From the NCBI RefSeq assembly GCF_019279795.1, contig NC_056731.1:865431071-865495070 (forward strand): DNA of 64,000 nucleotides, written 5' to 3'. Made by a program: the position numbers and the translations under genes. The notes beneath the pieces are model-generated. The model was not told the origin of the DNA, searched no databases, and saw only the letters and a program-made list of their open reading frames with translations. Every line of letters starts with the position of its first letter. Position 1 is the first letter of the stretch. The stretch is from Protopterus annectens. Lineage: Eukaryota > Chordata > Ceratodontiformes > Protopteridae. Below, piece by piece: positions 1-11,552 of the stretch.

Positions 1-477
1 GTGCATTTGTAGGTTACTCTGTAGATCTTTTACCTCACTACGAAGTTCTTCTTCAACAGGTAAAAAATATTCTATAAGCAAATTCATATAATGAACGCTG
101 GTATCCATGTTTATCTGCTGCCAGCACGCTAGTAAGTCAGGACATGCATCTCCTTGTGCTGGTATACGTAATACTCTCATCCCCCTGGGCACTATTTTAT
201 ATTCCAAGCATGCTTCCATATGAAACCTCTGCCACTGCAGGCATTTCAGCTTTCTTGTGGTATTATCTAAACAAGTCAAAAGCTCAAAGAAAGTCTCATT
301 TAATGGCTCACCTGCAGATAGGCCATTTTCCTGTGTATAGTTCTTCATCAAGTCCATCCCAAGTAAAGGATTTAAACAGGAAGAAACATTACTTTTGAAT
401 TTCTCACTTATTGAGCTCAGTGAATGTTTGTGTGGCTGGTAATCCAGTTCAACCTCATCATTCTGTAGTTTGGACAT
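1..477 (-). CDS. Penelope-like element 5' ORF, partial (runs off window)
   Basis: Read on the minus strand from the ATG at 477-475, this frame stays open for 159 codons to the window edge. It is open upstream to 537, but 477 gives the first Met. It begins MSKLQNDEVE. A central segment has the pattern 'PRGMRVLRIPAQGDACPDLL..W' followed by an acidic, coiled-coil-like stretch (LIEYFLPVEEELRSEV). I associate this layout with the first ORF of vertebrate Penelope-like retroelements, but that is recalled resemblance, not a search result. The context supports it: immediately upstream on the same strand lie a hammerhead-like core and an inverted repeat, the arrangement expected of a PLE leader. The reverse transcriptase would lie left of the window. 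The intact frame is unusual here and suggests a relatively young copy. It could alternatively be a host exon. Confidence 0.55.
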   Translation of the reverse strand, partial: MSKLQNDEVELDYQPHKHSLSSISEKFKSNVSSCLNPLLGMDLMKNYTQENGLSAGEPLNETFFELLTCLDNTTRKLKCLQWQRFHMEACLEYKIVPRGMRVLRIPAQGDACPDLLACWQQINMDTSVHYMNLLIEYFLPVEEELRSEVKDLQSNLQMH

Positions 478-504
478 GTGGAAAGAAGATGCAACAACAA
501 ACCA

Positions 505-834
505 AAATGTAGCAAAACACAAGCCTCTTAGCTTCCCTTAAGGACTCCTCTCAAACCTCTTGTAAGAACAAATCCAAAAACAAACGAAACAGAGTCCAAA
601 CTGGCTGTAATCTTTTATTATAAAATGAAAGCGCTTTCAGGTTAAAAAAACCTTCATCAGACAAACTACACATAACCATGACAGTCTTTAAATATTAAAA
701 CATTTCTAAAAGCAACCAATTACTTTCTATACTTGACCCACCTTTTCTTTAAGGCTGGTTTTAAAGGTACCCAGGTGGGTTGTTCGAGAGGAGTCCTTAA
801 GGGAAGCTAAGAGGCTTGTGTTTTGCTGTATTTT
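505..834 (-). mobile_element. Penelope-like element leader with inverted repeat
   Basis: The ~48 bp at about 506-553 reappears in reverse complement at about 786-834 with only a few differences; both contain GAGGAGTCCTTAAGGGAAGC in one orientation or the other. Between them lie about 230 bp holding the hammerhead-like core. The left copy is the leader of the ORF at 477-1. The right copy faces the other way, so the leader is flanked by an inverted duplicate of its own 5' untranslated region. PLEs are known to carry terminal repeats in direct or inverted orientation, and the second PLE in this window (23804-25219) shows the same design. Confidence 0.55.
620..668 (-). ncRNA. hammerhead-ribozyme-like core in PLE leader
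   Basis: On the minus strand, CTGATGA (660-654) is followed by a 5-bp stem, AGGTT/AACCT, with a T-rich loop. Then comes GAAA (638-635) and the self-complementary GCGC. This gives the conserved CUGANGA, stem II and GAAA order of a hammerhead, with the very short palindromic helix III reported for Penelope-associated hammerheads, which are thought to act as dimers. I could not find a convincing helix I pairing next to the expected cleavage point, so catalytic ability is doubtful. Confidence 0.4.
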
Positions 835-3800
835 AATAAGTTTGCAGCAATTAGTTAACTGGGATAAATAAGTTACTGTAAAATATTAGTAGGCTGAAAT
901 ATAGGTGGGTAGCGTCATGTAGCGGTGACTATGAGGAATTTACTTTAAACAGATATTGAACGGAGCTTAGGTTGGGATCAATTTTGGGAGCCCTAACTGT
1001 CGTGCACACTGTACAATTAGAGAAAAAATGCTCTAATCTCTGATTATGCATACAACAACAGTATTTACCTATGTAAAAATCTTGAAGTGGTAGCCTTGTT
1101 GTTCATTTTCTTTTAGTGTGAGACCTGTCCTGTAACAAGCAAGTGGTTGAAATCTATTTTTGTTTATGTCCTGGAAGGGGGCTGGGGGATCTTCAAGGAG
1201 AAAATGCCCTGTAATTACCTAGAAAAGACAAAAAATAAACTGTAAGGTTATGTACAGAGAATACATAAGACAGATACACAGCACAAGGAATTGGAATTCA
1301 AGCAGAAATAATACTTAACAGAATGAAGTCATATTTTAAGGTATATATAGATTCAGATTGCACACTAGCAATACAATTCAGTAAGCATTAATCTTGGTTA
1401 CACAAGCAAAGCTTATGGTAGCAATACACAGTTTAAATAATAAACAGACCACTGATGCTGTTGCCGTTCCTATGAAGCCCTTGTACTGGCTTAGGACTCA
1501 CAAAGTGCATTTGTCTTAGTAGACACAGTACTGGCAGAAAAGCAAACCAATAACTCAATTCTATGAATGTTCTCAAGATGTATGTAAAAAATGTGAGTTT
1601 TGAACTAACTCTGCGTCTATATCAACAGAATTATTAGTTTGCAGCAAACACAATAATGTTGAAAAAGAACATTTTTACATAGCATTGCAATTGTTACACA
1701 AATACAGTTTGCAAGGGTAGGTACGCTTCATGCACATATTATAGTGAGACAGCAGTATAAAAAGATAGGCAACAAGTTAAGAAATGACAACATAAAATCA
1801 CAAATTCAGTACAGCAGAATATGTTTTAGTAAGCTGCAGTTATTTAAGCTCTGGACCAAGTCAGTTGTACTGTGTAAGTATACTGTATGCAGTATGCTTC
1901 TGAATAAAATCTTAATGAATACATGCCATGGTATACAAGTTTAACATCATTACTTCTGTAAGCAGCCTGAGAAAGAGGACTGCATATATATATATCAATT
2001 GTCATAAAAATGAGCAGCTTGTTTAAATACACAGTTGTTGTTGTCTTTTGGCTTTTCCCGGTTGGCAGTAGATTTTGACGAACGCCGAGGTGCCAGCTCG
2101 ACGTTCAACCTTCAGCGAAGGCACGCCCATTTACGCATGTCTTTCGAACGCCCACCCAACTGCGGGGACACAGTAATGAGATATATTGCTTAGAGTGATA
2201 TAACTGTAGGCCACACACACATGTAATTACATTTAAGGTATAGATAACACTGATACAGATAGATTATCAGGATTTTCACAAAGTGGTACAAAAACATTTG
2301 AAAAGAAAATACAGTATTCAACTTACTGTTGGTGTGTACAACAAGCAGAGGGGCTGTGGAGTGAGTGGCTTGTGCAGGTTGGGGTTAAGAAGTTTAAAGA
2401 TGGTTCCACAGGATGCAACTTCCTAATGTAGACTAGTGGGGGGGATGGAGGAGAGGAGCAACAGGGTTAAAAGAGGTAAGAACTGGATAGAAAGATAAAC
2501 AGGTGGATAACAAAAGCTACTGGGCATGCAGGAGGAAATTGAAAGATAGATGTAAAGGGAGATGTGCAACTTTAACCATGTCAGGGCTAAACAAATAATT
2601 AAAAGTACAGCCCATATGCCTACATCACACCCCAAGGAGGTTGAGTTATTAGCAGTTAGAGCAGATGTTAAACTGCATGCAGAGAAATCATCTGAGTAAC
2701 CAGTAGTTGTGGTGGAAAGTGCAATATTTGCTTTCTCATCTGAGACTGCTGCACAAGTGACATCAAGAAAGGCATTAGTGCAAACTGTAAATAGACAGCA
2801 TTGTAAGACGATGCTGGGTTCTGTAACTTTTATATAATTTTTGGAAGAAACTGATTTGTCAGTATTACATTTGAAGTCTGGTGAATTCTTGTATAAGCAT
2901 CAGGTGGATAGTGCCAGTAATTTTGCTGTTCTATTATTACTAACAACTGCATGGAATCTGCTGGATATTTATAGCGGAACAGGCTGGACAGCTGATATCA
3001 CTTAATCTAGGTGGTACTAGTTCCTGTAGGCAACTATACACTATCCCTGGATTTCTCATATATGCTGGAGTGTTTACAGCTCTACTTTTGTTTTTTGTTT
3101 CATGACAAGTAAGTCTTAAAAGATATACAACATCCTTTGGAGTTGTTTTTGTTGAATTATGTGCACAGATTGGATGTTTGGCAGCTTCCCAACACATAGT
3201 GAGTGATTCTGAGCCCTCAGTGTTATGCAACATATGGTAGATTTTCCCAAATGTAACTCCAAAGGGCTGTTATTTCCACATTGTACAGAATGCGTGGTAG
3301 AAGCTGAAAATCTCCAGTTTATCAGTTATGAATAGCAAGTGTATAGAATTCCAGACATTACTCAGGAAATTGACGACATTATGTTTCCTAGAACACACAG
3401 AACTCTGTGCAACATATGGAACACCTAAAGCAGTATTTCATGAACAAGCATCGCCACTTTTATGGTAGTTTGAAGATTACTGCTTGTACAGAAAGTCATG
3501 TAGAGTTACTAAAAGAGGTAGCATCTTTACTCCTTTTGCACCGTTGCTTTCCCAAGAATGTAGAGTGTGTACAAGCTTAACAAGCATTATTCGCTACATA
3601 TTCAAAATATAACAGAAGTGCAGCATTGCTTCTTTAGATGTATTTTAGGGCACAGGGTTTTAAACTTGAGAGCTGTCATGTATACTTTAGATTCAGGAGC
3701 AAAATAGGATTGATTATCAAAGGCTGCATTTACAGGCTGGTGTACCTGGCACTCCTAGGAGGTGTTGCAGAAAACACAGAAAAGACACCTTTCACTCACT

Positions 3801-6800
3801 GTTAGAACACCACCATGATTACAGTGTGTCACAGTTTCTGAGCAGCCTTGCAGTGAATAATACTGATTTGCTTGCTTACACATATGTCTTACACTTTTGG
3901 CTGCCCTTGATGTCCCACTCATCTGTGCTTCATATTTGTTTTGGTTACAGAATATAGCTTGCAGCAGCTATTTGAGTTATTGGATATCAGGTGTGCTCTA
4001 CCTGGATGTGATTACTTTTTAATTTGACACTATCTCTGTTGGGATACAGCACTGACAACTGATGGATGTCACTAGATATTTTCATTTGCTTAACGTTAGT
4101 GTCTGCACATTGGGAGCCACACATGCATTTAAGCGCATTCAGTATTATGAGTATGGTAAGAATGTACAACATTGATAATATGGCAGGGGCGCGAACCATC
4201 CCCATTTTAAACTTGTGTTTTGTTTTATTTTTAGATCAGGTGCATCTTTTCTTTCCAAAGAATCCTATCACTAACGTTCCTAATACATCGGAGATGCGAT
4301 TGGAGGTTTCAATCAGATGATTTTTTTTTTTTTTAAAGGATCCTCCAAATGCATATCCATTGTAATTTAGGTGCATTGGTGACAACTGTGGTATCATTGT
4401 GAGCAAAAGTTTAATTAACCTTCCGTAAGACAAGAGTTTAATTTTAAAATAAAACCAGTTGGACAAACAAGTTTGAAACTGCTCGTTCGGTGTGAGGGAG
4501 TGATCATTTGCTAATTCTTCTATTTTAATGAAGTACCAATCTTCAAGGTGCCAAAGAAGAGGTACAGTTGAGAGACTGCCATGTTTGGCTTGCTTACAGC
4601 ATAAACTATGCAGAGCCTTCCACTGTGGTATAAATGCAGTAATATATTTTTTCTTACTATTATTATTATTATTATATGTAAAACAATTTCATAAAAAAGA
4701 TGTTTTGTTCTGTGCTTGATGGCAGACATTACAGTTTATGCTATAGACGAGGTACATTTTAAGTGAAATTATCCAGCTACTTCTTTTTTTCCAGTGGAAA
4801 AAAGTCTGATTTCTCACTGTGGCCTTGGATGAAAGCAGAATCTTCTCTATACAACACACAAGCCATACAGAAAACTGCCTCCAGTTATCATTCAAACAGA
4901 AAGAGGTATACATTCACTTAAAAAGATTGCATTTCATTGAATAGACAGACGTATCTATGCAATACAGCACAGGAGTAAAGAAACTCCTGATATTGTTTTG
5001 TGCACAGAAGAATGCATCATTCACATTACCAGCCCAACTTTTCTAGTTAGTTTAATTATTTAGCTTCATATCTTCCCTAATTGTCACGTTATACTATATG
5101 GTACTAAACACAATGAAGTGTAAACTGTTAAAATATTTTCATTGCCCAGTTCTATGCACTATACCGAGCATTATATTTTTAAATAAAAAAAATAGGAATT
5201 AGAGTCGAGACCGTTCTTTTACAGCTTTTCTTCAGCACCTAGGGTTAATTTAGCTTTTTTTCTAGACTCTTCAACTACATAATCCGATGCAGTAAAATAG
5301 CTTTTGGCTTTAAGAAAAAAGCTTTGTCTTTAAACAGTTATTACTTCTACTGGGACTAACTTTCAAACTGGGTCTTCCTGTTTGTGTTAGAAAAAGTGTG
5401 AATGTTCAAGTTGTGGGCAGCTTTAGAGACTTGCTGTCTCCCCACCCAGTGTTTTTTTTTTCAGGCTGCCTGGCAATCCTGTAGAACTATTAATGGTGCT
5501 ATAATGTTTTTTGACATTGTCAGTAATGCTACACAGTGTTTTGTGCATTTTCCTAACTGGAGTGCAGTGCGTAATGAAAAATGGAGTAGAAAAAATATTT
5601 GTCTTAATTTTTCTTTCCTCATGTTTTTTCCACTGTTCCTCTATAAAAAGTGTGTATGTATGTATGTACATATGTGGAATTAATTTGCCAGTGCCTACTC
5701 GCTTATTTTTGGAGACGAGTGCTTCACAGTGTAAAAGGGACTTTAAGAGCTCAGTGACCTGAAACTTATAGTAATGTAATTAATATGCTAAGCAAAAAAG
5801 CACACAATTAAAGTCAAATGTACTTGGTCTTCAGCTGTCCCATTACTTTGTTTTATATGCATTTTTGCTCAGTTTTAATTGTGTAGTCACTCGCTAAATA
5901 AAGGTTAGTGTATGTTTATCCAGAGGTTATATCATCACTCAGCTTTCCGTAATTTTGATTCAGTCATGATTGACTGGTAACTTTTGGAGAAATGGTGGTG
6001 AATCACACTTTTACTTCAAAAAAAAAATGTGTATTATTTCCCATTTTCCTAATCTATCAACCCTGATTGGTGAGTGCTGCGGTTTTAAGTGAAATGTTAA
6101 AGATTGTAAAATATCTCCTTACCATATTATGAATGACAACTTGAAAGTCTACTGAATGTAAATGTACAAATAAACTGCTTCTGAGAGGAATTAGTTCCTG
6201 TATATAATCAGTGCCACCTCTGTTGTTTCTCTAGGAAGTTGACCAGAAAATACTACCCCATCCCCATCTATTTAAGCTTGGCTTTTTCTCTGGAAGGAAA
6301 ATCTTTCCTTCAGCTTGTGAGAAGTTCACAGACAGAATTTTAAAAGTTAGATTAATAAACATCTTTCATATCTATATCCTTAAGTTTTCAGTTGTTTAAA
6401 AAAAACTTTTGTAATCTGAATATGGGGTTTTAAGTTTCTGATTTTGTCGTCAGTGGACTACAATTAATAGAAGTGGATGTGGGTAGATTCTATACTGGGG
6501 GGGGGGGCAAGCCCAGAGCCATGCAAGTCATATGAGCTTCCTAGCTGAAGGTCTTACTAACCTTAATAATTACTTGAGTGTTTCAAAACAGAAAGGGTAA
6601 ATGTAATAGTAACTTATAGAATTAGGGTACCATGAACAGAGAGATTACCACTGAAAATAATAGTACAAGATCCTTGAAATTGCAGAACTCTTTGGACAGT
6701 GATAGCATTAAAATATTATTTCTAATAATTTGAAAATGGTTACGGCCTTCCCAAATCCATCAGAAGCATTAAGAAATTGACCAGAATTCATATATACAAA

Positions 6801-7146
6801 CGGAGACCATTAAAAGATTATGTAAATGGGAGTTATAAAAAAGCAGGAATGGTAACTAAAAGAGAGATGAGAATACATGGAGAATGAAATTACAATAATT
6901 ATATATTCCAACGTGCCTAAAAGTGGGTCTTTAAGAGGCAAATTGTATTTAGATCTGGATGTATTTTAGTGTAAATCAAGTAATGTGATCTTTGCAGCTT
7001 TCTGGGAAAATGTTCAGCATTTTAGATCAGTAAAGCTACCAGGATTCCAAACAGAAGGATATAGGAGCATTACTATGCTATAAGGATAACTGGTCTAGGG
7101 TAAAAGTTTTAAGTTTAAGTGCTAGAATCTGTTTTTTCTATTTATG
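835..7146. other. AT-rich DNA without recognised genes
   Basis: I see no open frame with recognisable protein content on either strand; the short ORFs here are low-complexity or random-looking. Visible simple features are a poly-T run near 4321-4333, a short ATT microsatellite near 4652-4674 and a G run near 6499-6507. A CpG-rich patch at about 2050-2170 stands out from its AT-rich surroundings and is listed separately. Confidence 0.6.
2050..2170. other. CpG-rich island-like patch of unknown origin
   Basis: About 120 bp with roughly ten CpG dinucleotides (for example GACGAACGCCGAGG and TTTCGAACGCCC) sits inside kilobases of CpG-poor, AT-rich DNA. It holds no open frame of note and no tRNA-like B box that I can see. 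Its CGA-rich style resembles the snapback repeats near 19.3, 36.1 and 44.0 kb, but I could not align it to them. Confidence 0.3.
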
Positions 7147-7151
7147 GTTAA

Positions 7152-8450
7152 TGTGAAGATAGGTGAAGGCTGCCAGCCTAACCAGATAGAATTTTGTATA
7201 TAATTCTGTCATTCGTAAATATTAATGTAAACCACAGGCTTGTTCTCTTAAATGTGAAAAGACTGCATTGGATATTAAACTGCAAAAATGTAACAACAGT
7301 GTACTCTGCTGTAAGAAAGCTAACTCAAGCATTTCATGACTGTCTTTGATGTCAAAATTTGGAGTCAGTACATCTGGATGAAGGAATTCGGCCTATTGTT
7401 TTGAGGCCAGAGTTAATGGCTAGAATTTGCATGTATAAATGTCCTTTATTGCTCTCGTTTCTGACCAGGTGTAAAGAATGTAAATGTAGTTTCTATTAGC
7501 CTGGGAACACCAGAGAAGTGTGAAGAATGATGTCATGTGAAGCAGCTTTGTGTTATCAATTTAAAGAGAGAGAGAATCAGAGAGCTCTGAGCATTTTGTC
7601 TTGAGAACATCCAACTCAGCACTGCCTGTGTCTTTATGTAAGTTTATTTTACAACTGTGTTTTCTCTTAGAAATATCTAGGAATTAGAAAGATTAGACTA
7701 AGTGTTTTTCTGTGATGTCAGAACTATTCTACGGTATTATTTTAAGTATTTCTCTGTGATCTCTGAACTCTGACTAGCACTGTGTAGTAAGAAGTATTAT
7801 CTTGTGTTTTTATTATTTATTACTAAATATTTTAAACCTTTCAACTGCGACTGTTTTGTGTAGAGATAATTTAAGCTCTTAAGAGTACTTGCATGTCTTT
7901 GGTAAAACTATACAAAGCCACTGTAATAGCTTTAGCCCTGGGCTACACTTACCATTTGGATAATAATATTGCACAGTAATAATTGGACACCCTTTCAGAA
8001 GGGCCTTTGAGTAGATGATATTAGTGGGTGGTGGGAGCTGGTACTACTGTATAGTCTGGGTAAAGGGGGCATAGCTGGAGAATCTGTGCCAGCCTTCCCC
8101 AGGAGTGTCTATGTGGTTGTATAAACTCTTATCATCTCAAAGTGTATGTGTGTCAGCTACTTGGGCAGGGATACGAAGCACTGGATGAATAGAGAGGGTG
8201 CTGGAGGTTTTAGCTTGCCCACTAGGCTGAGATCTGGACCCTATAGCTGTGCCAGTGGGGAGTCTTATTGGGGACCTGGAGAGAAAGGGAGAAACCAGCT
8301 CCAGACTAACTTTGATCTCTGTGAGCTCCTAAGGGAAATTGTACTTTAGTGTGTGTATTCATTATCCTTTCCCTATATGGATGCCCCTCACTGGTGTTAG
8401 TGGTGAGGATTGAGGCTCCTTGATTGCTGGGCCAGTGCATGGGCATCACA
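7152..8450 (+). repeat. 5' LTR of Gmr1-like element
   Basis: 1299 bp, from TGTGAAGATAGG to GGCATCACA. It aligns throughout with 13037-14334 and, at greater distance, with the solo LTR at 37223-38591. A TATAAAT box at 7434-7440 is kept in the 3' LTR and is a plausible promoter. The leader after the LTR (8451-8674) shows no obvious tRNA-complementary primer-binding site. Confidence 0.92.
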
Positions 8451-8674
8451 TATTAATTGTTTGGCAGTGGTGGGATATCCACACCACATATTAATTGGTT
8501 GGTAAATACTAATTGGCTTGTAGTGGTGTGGTCGTCTGAATTCCTGTAGCTTGTGTACAGTGATCACTGAAGGTGTTTTGTACTCTTAATCACCCATGCA
8601 GTGAATACTCAGAGTTCAGATCACAATTGTTTTATTTCTTTTGTTAGCTTAGTTAGTCAGGGAGAGCAGGCAGC

Positions 8675-9820
8675 ATGTCAGCAGAGGAGTATGGAAAGCT
8701 GACAAGGAGCCAGCTGGCTGATATGTTCCAGGCTAGGGGACTGGTGAATGAAAACCTGACTAAGGCAGACATGATTGCAGCTTTGGTCACAGCTGCATCA
8801 GAAAACAGCAACCAGGAGGATGATCAGACTGGCAGTGAAGATGTACCACCCTCAGGGAATGGACAGCTCAACCTTTCTGCAGAGGACTTAAAAATCCATC
8901 TGGAGCTAAAGAGACTTGAGTTGGAGGCCAGGCGTTTGGAAATAGAAGAAGCTGAGAGACTGAGAGGTCTGCAGGCTGAGGAGAATGAGAAACTGCTACA
9001 CAGGAAAGCTGAGGAAAAGGAGAGGCAGAGGCAGCATGACAGGGAGATGCTGACTCTTCGCCAGAGTCATAGAGGTAATGGGGAACGGAGTAATTGGACC
9101 CCAGAAGCACAAAAGGTCAGTAAATTTCTTCTGCAGTTTAAAGAGGGGGATAATTTTGATAGCTTCATTCATATGTTTGAGGGGTAGTAAACAGTATGAA
9201 GTAGACCAAAGGCTCTGGGTATGGTTCCTGACCCCCTTACTCCATGGTAAAGCTGTGACTGTGTTGTCTAAACTTGCTGATTGTGAATATTTTGATTATA
9301 CTGCTGTTAAAAATCACTTGTTAGAATATTTTAAGCTAACACCTGAAACGTATAGGAAAATGTTTTGTGAGCATAGACGCAAGGCAGATGAAAATGTATG
9401 TGAATATATTGCTGAACTGAACACTTATTTTCATAGGTGGGTGAGTGGATGTCAGGTCACCACTCCTGAAGGGCTGGCAGACCTTTTGGTGAGGGAACAA
9501 GCCTTTAGCACTTTGCCTGAGGACACGAGGATCTGGTTACCTGATAGACAATGTGCTACTTCAGATGAGTTGGGGAAGAAGGGAGACCTATACCTAGCAA
9601 GCAGGGCATCCCTCCACAGGAAAGGGACACCCAGTACTGCTCATGGGTCTAAAGGAACCCATGGTGGGCAGCACAGCCTGCCCCGACAGAATCTGTCAGT
9701 AGTCCAGGTACACATCCAGGACCTAGGGTTAAATGTTTTGAATGCAACCAGTAGGGGCATGAGGCAATCAGATGTCCATGGAGGCAAGGTGGGGAACAAA
9801 AGGAGGGAGAGCCAGTAAGT
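8675..9820 (+). pseudogene. gag of Gmr1-like element (SCAN-like capsid, frameshifted)
   Basis: The frame opens at ATG 8675 after the leader. Residues ~1-45 (KLTRSQLADMFQARGL...KADMIAAL) look like a SAP-type helix-turn-helix motif; ~70-140 form a highly charged coiled coil. A frameshift near 9183 moves the rest into the next frame, where the capsid continues. That part includes WFLTPLLHGKA and LLEYFKLTPETYRKMF; the latter strongly resembles the core helix of vertebrate SCAN domains. A CCHC knuckle (CFEC, GHEAIRC) is readable at 9734-9775 in another frame, with an in-frame stop between its second Cys and His. Published work derives the SCAN domain from a Gmr1-like capsid, which fits both gag and pol here. 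Confidence 0.85.
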
Positions 9821-9829
9821 GGGAAAGAC

Positions 9830-9960
9830 AAAATGCCAATAGTAGGGTGTCTTGAGACAACCGGGTACAGAACTACCATCCTGCAGATTTCCTGATAGGG
9901 AAGGATTTGGATGAGACAGTGCTATGTGTTAATGCAGTTACATGCAGTCAAGCTTCAAGA
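9830..9960 (+). pseudogene. aspartic protease remnant
   Basis: Between the zinc knuckle and integrase, one frame reads DFLIGKDLDETVLC, resembling the C-terminal 'LIG.DL' strand of retroviral-type proteases. The catalytic D-S/T-G triad is not visible, and the preceding frame stops near 9890. The active-site half therefore seems deleted or scrambled. The assignment rests mainly on position between gag and integrase. Confidence 0.4.
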
Positions 9961-11552
9961 CAAGCATGCGGGTCTGGTAGCCTGGGGGAGACCCAGACAG
10001 ACCGCATACTTGCAGCCAGGACTGGTGAGTTGGTTACTTCAGGGAATAAGCTATGCTGTAGCAGTGAGACTGAAGAGGAGCAACAGCTGCTTGTGGGTAC
10101 TGATGTTCCCTTGGACAGAGTGACTGCAAAGGTAGAGGTGAGTAGTAGTACTCAGGCTGACAGTGAGGCACCACTGTCAGAGGATGCCAGACTTCCTGTG
10201 GAAGGGGAGCTGGGAAGGGTTACAAAGAGAGAGTTGAGAAAGGCTCAGCTCTCAGACCCTACATTGCAAGGCCTGAGGCAGGTAACTAGTGAGGCACCTG
10301 ATTCTCAAGGGAAGGGCAAATCTGTATATGGGGACAAAGGGTTACTACATAGAGAGTGGACCCCTGAGGAGGAAGGTGAGAGGGTACAGCAGTTGGTAGT
10401 GCCTACAGCCTACCGTCTGGTCCTTCTAGCCATAGCCCATTATATTCCTTTTACATGTCATATGGGCATAATACGTACAAAGAGATGTATTATGCAGAAC
10501 TTATATTGGCTTGGAATTTCCAGAGATATAACAGGGTACTGCAGGACCTGTGAGCAGTGCCAAAAGGTAGACAAGATGAGAGCTCCTTTGATGCCTTTAC
10601 CTGTGATTGAGGAGCCATTTCAGAGGGTAGCTATGGATATTGTGGGGCCTCTGAGTACCCCAAGTTCCACAGGGAAAAAGTATATCCTAGTGGTAGTGGA
10701 TTATGCTACATGATACCCTGAGGCAGTGGCTCTGTCCTCCATTGAGGCAGAAAAGGTGGCAAATGCTTTGTTAGAGATTTTCAGCAGGGTAGGTTTCCCA
10801 AAAGAAATACTGACTGACAGAGGTGCCAATTTCATGCCTGACCTGCTGGCTTGTCTGTGAAAGTACTGTGGGGTGAAGCACCTGAAGACCATCCCCTACC
10901 ATCCCCAAACTAATGGTCTTGTTGAGAGGTTAAGCTCTACAATCAAGTCCATGCTACAGGGATTTGCAGACCAGTTCAAGAGGTAGTGGGACAAATATTT
11001 GCCCCATCTGTTGTTTGCTTATAGAGAGGTCCCCCAGGAATCCACAGGTTTTCACCCTTTGAGTTGTATGGGCATAGGGTGAGTGGACCTCTAGATTTAA
11101 TTTGTGATGAGTGGAAAGGAGAGTGTGAATCTCACAAGGAGTCTGTTGTGGCATATGTCCTAAACCTCAGGACAAGGCTCAGGGAACTCATGGACTTGGA
11201 CCAAAAGAACCTAGCAGAAGCCCAACAACAGAAAAAGGTGTGGTATGACAGGACTGCTTGAGCTAGAGAGTATGTTGTAGAACAGCAGATAATGGTTCTC
11301 ATTCCTGTCAGACAAAACAAGCTGCAAGCAGCTTTGGAGGGACCCTACAAGGTGGTAAGAAAGGTAAGTGATGTTAACTACATGGTGCAACTGCTAGGCA
11401 GAAGGCAAGGGCACAAATTGCACCATGTTAACATGATGAAACCTTACCATGATAGGGAGGCCCTTATGCTGAGCATTTGCAGTGGATTGCAGGAGGAGTC
11501 TGAGGGAGATCTGGTAACTGATCTCCTCAGTGAGGCTCGGAATGACACCTAA
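9907..11552 (+). pseudogene. integrase of Gmr1-like element, upstream of RT
   Basis: An HHCC zinc finger is visible: His codons at 10438 and 10459 and Cys codons at 10549 and 10558 (CEQC). The catalytic core follows in the same frame: Asp 10636 (AMDIVGPL), Asp 10816 (LTDRGANF) and Glu 10924 (NGLVERL). The last two are 36 residues apart, an exact DD35E spacing. In-frame stops lie at 10711 (TGA, probably from an Arg CGA codon), 10858 and 10984. A GPY/F module (GPYKVVRKVSDVNYMVQL) follows at about 11340-11398. The enzyme would insert the cDNA into chromosomes. It lies between gag and RT instead of after RNase H, which is the key peculiarity of the element. Confidence 0.9.

Noticed and set aside
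2423..2635. 70-codon minus-strand hydrophobic frame
   Set aside because: Composition-driven; no start context or homologous motif.
8451..8674. Primer-binding site after the 5' LTR
   Set aside because: No 12-18-nt stretch adjacent to the LTR that I could match with confidence to a tRNA 3' end.
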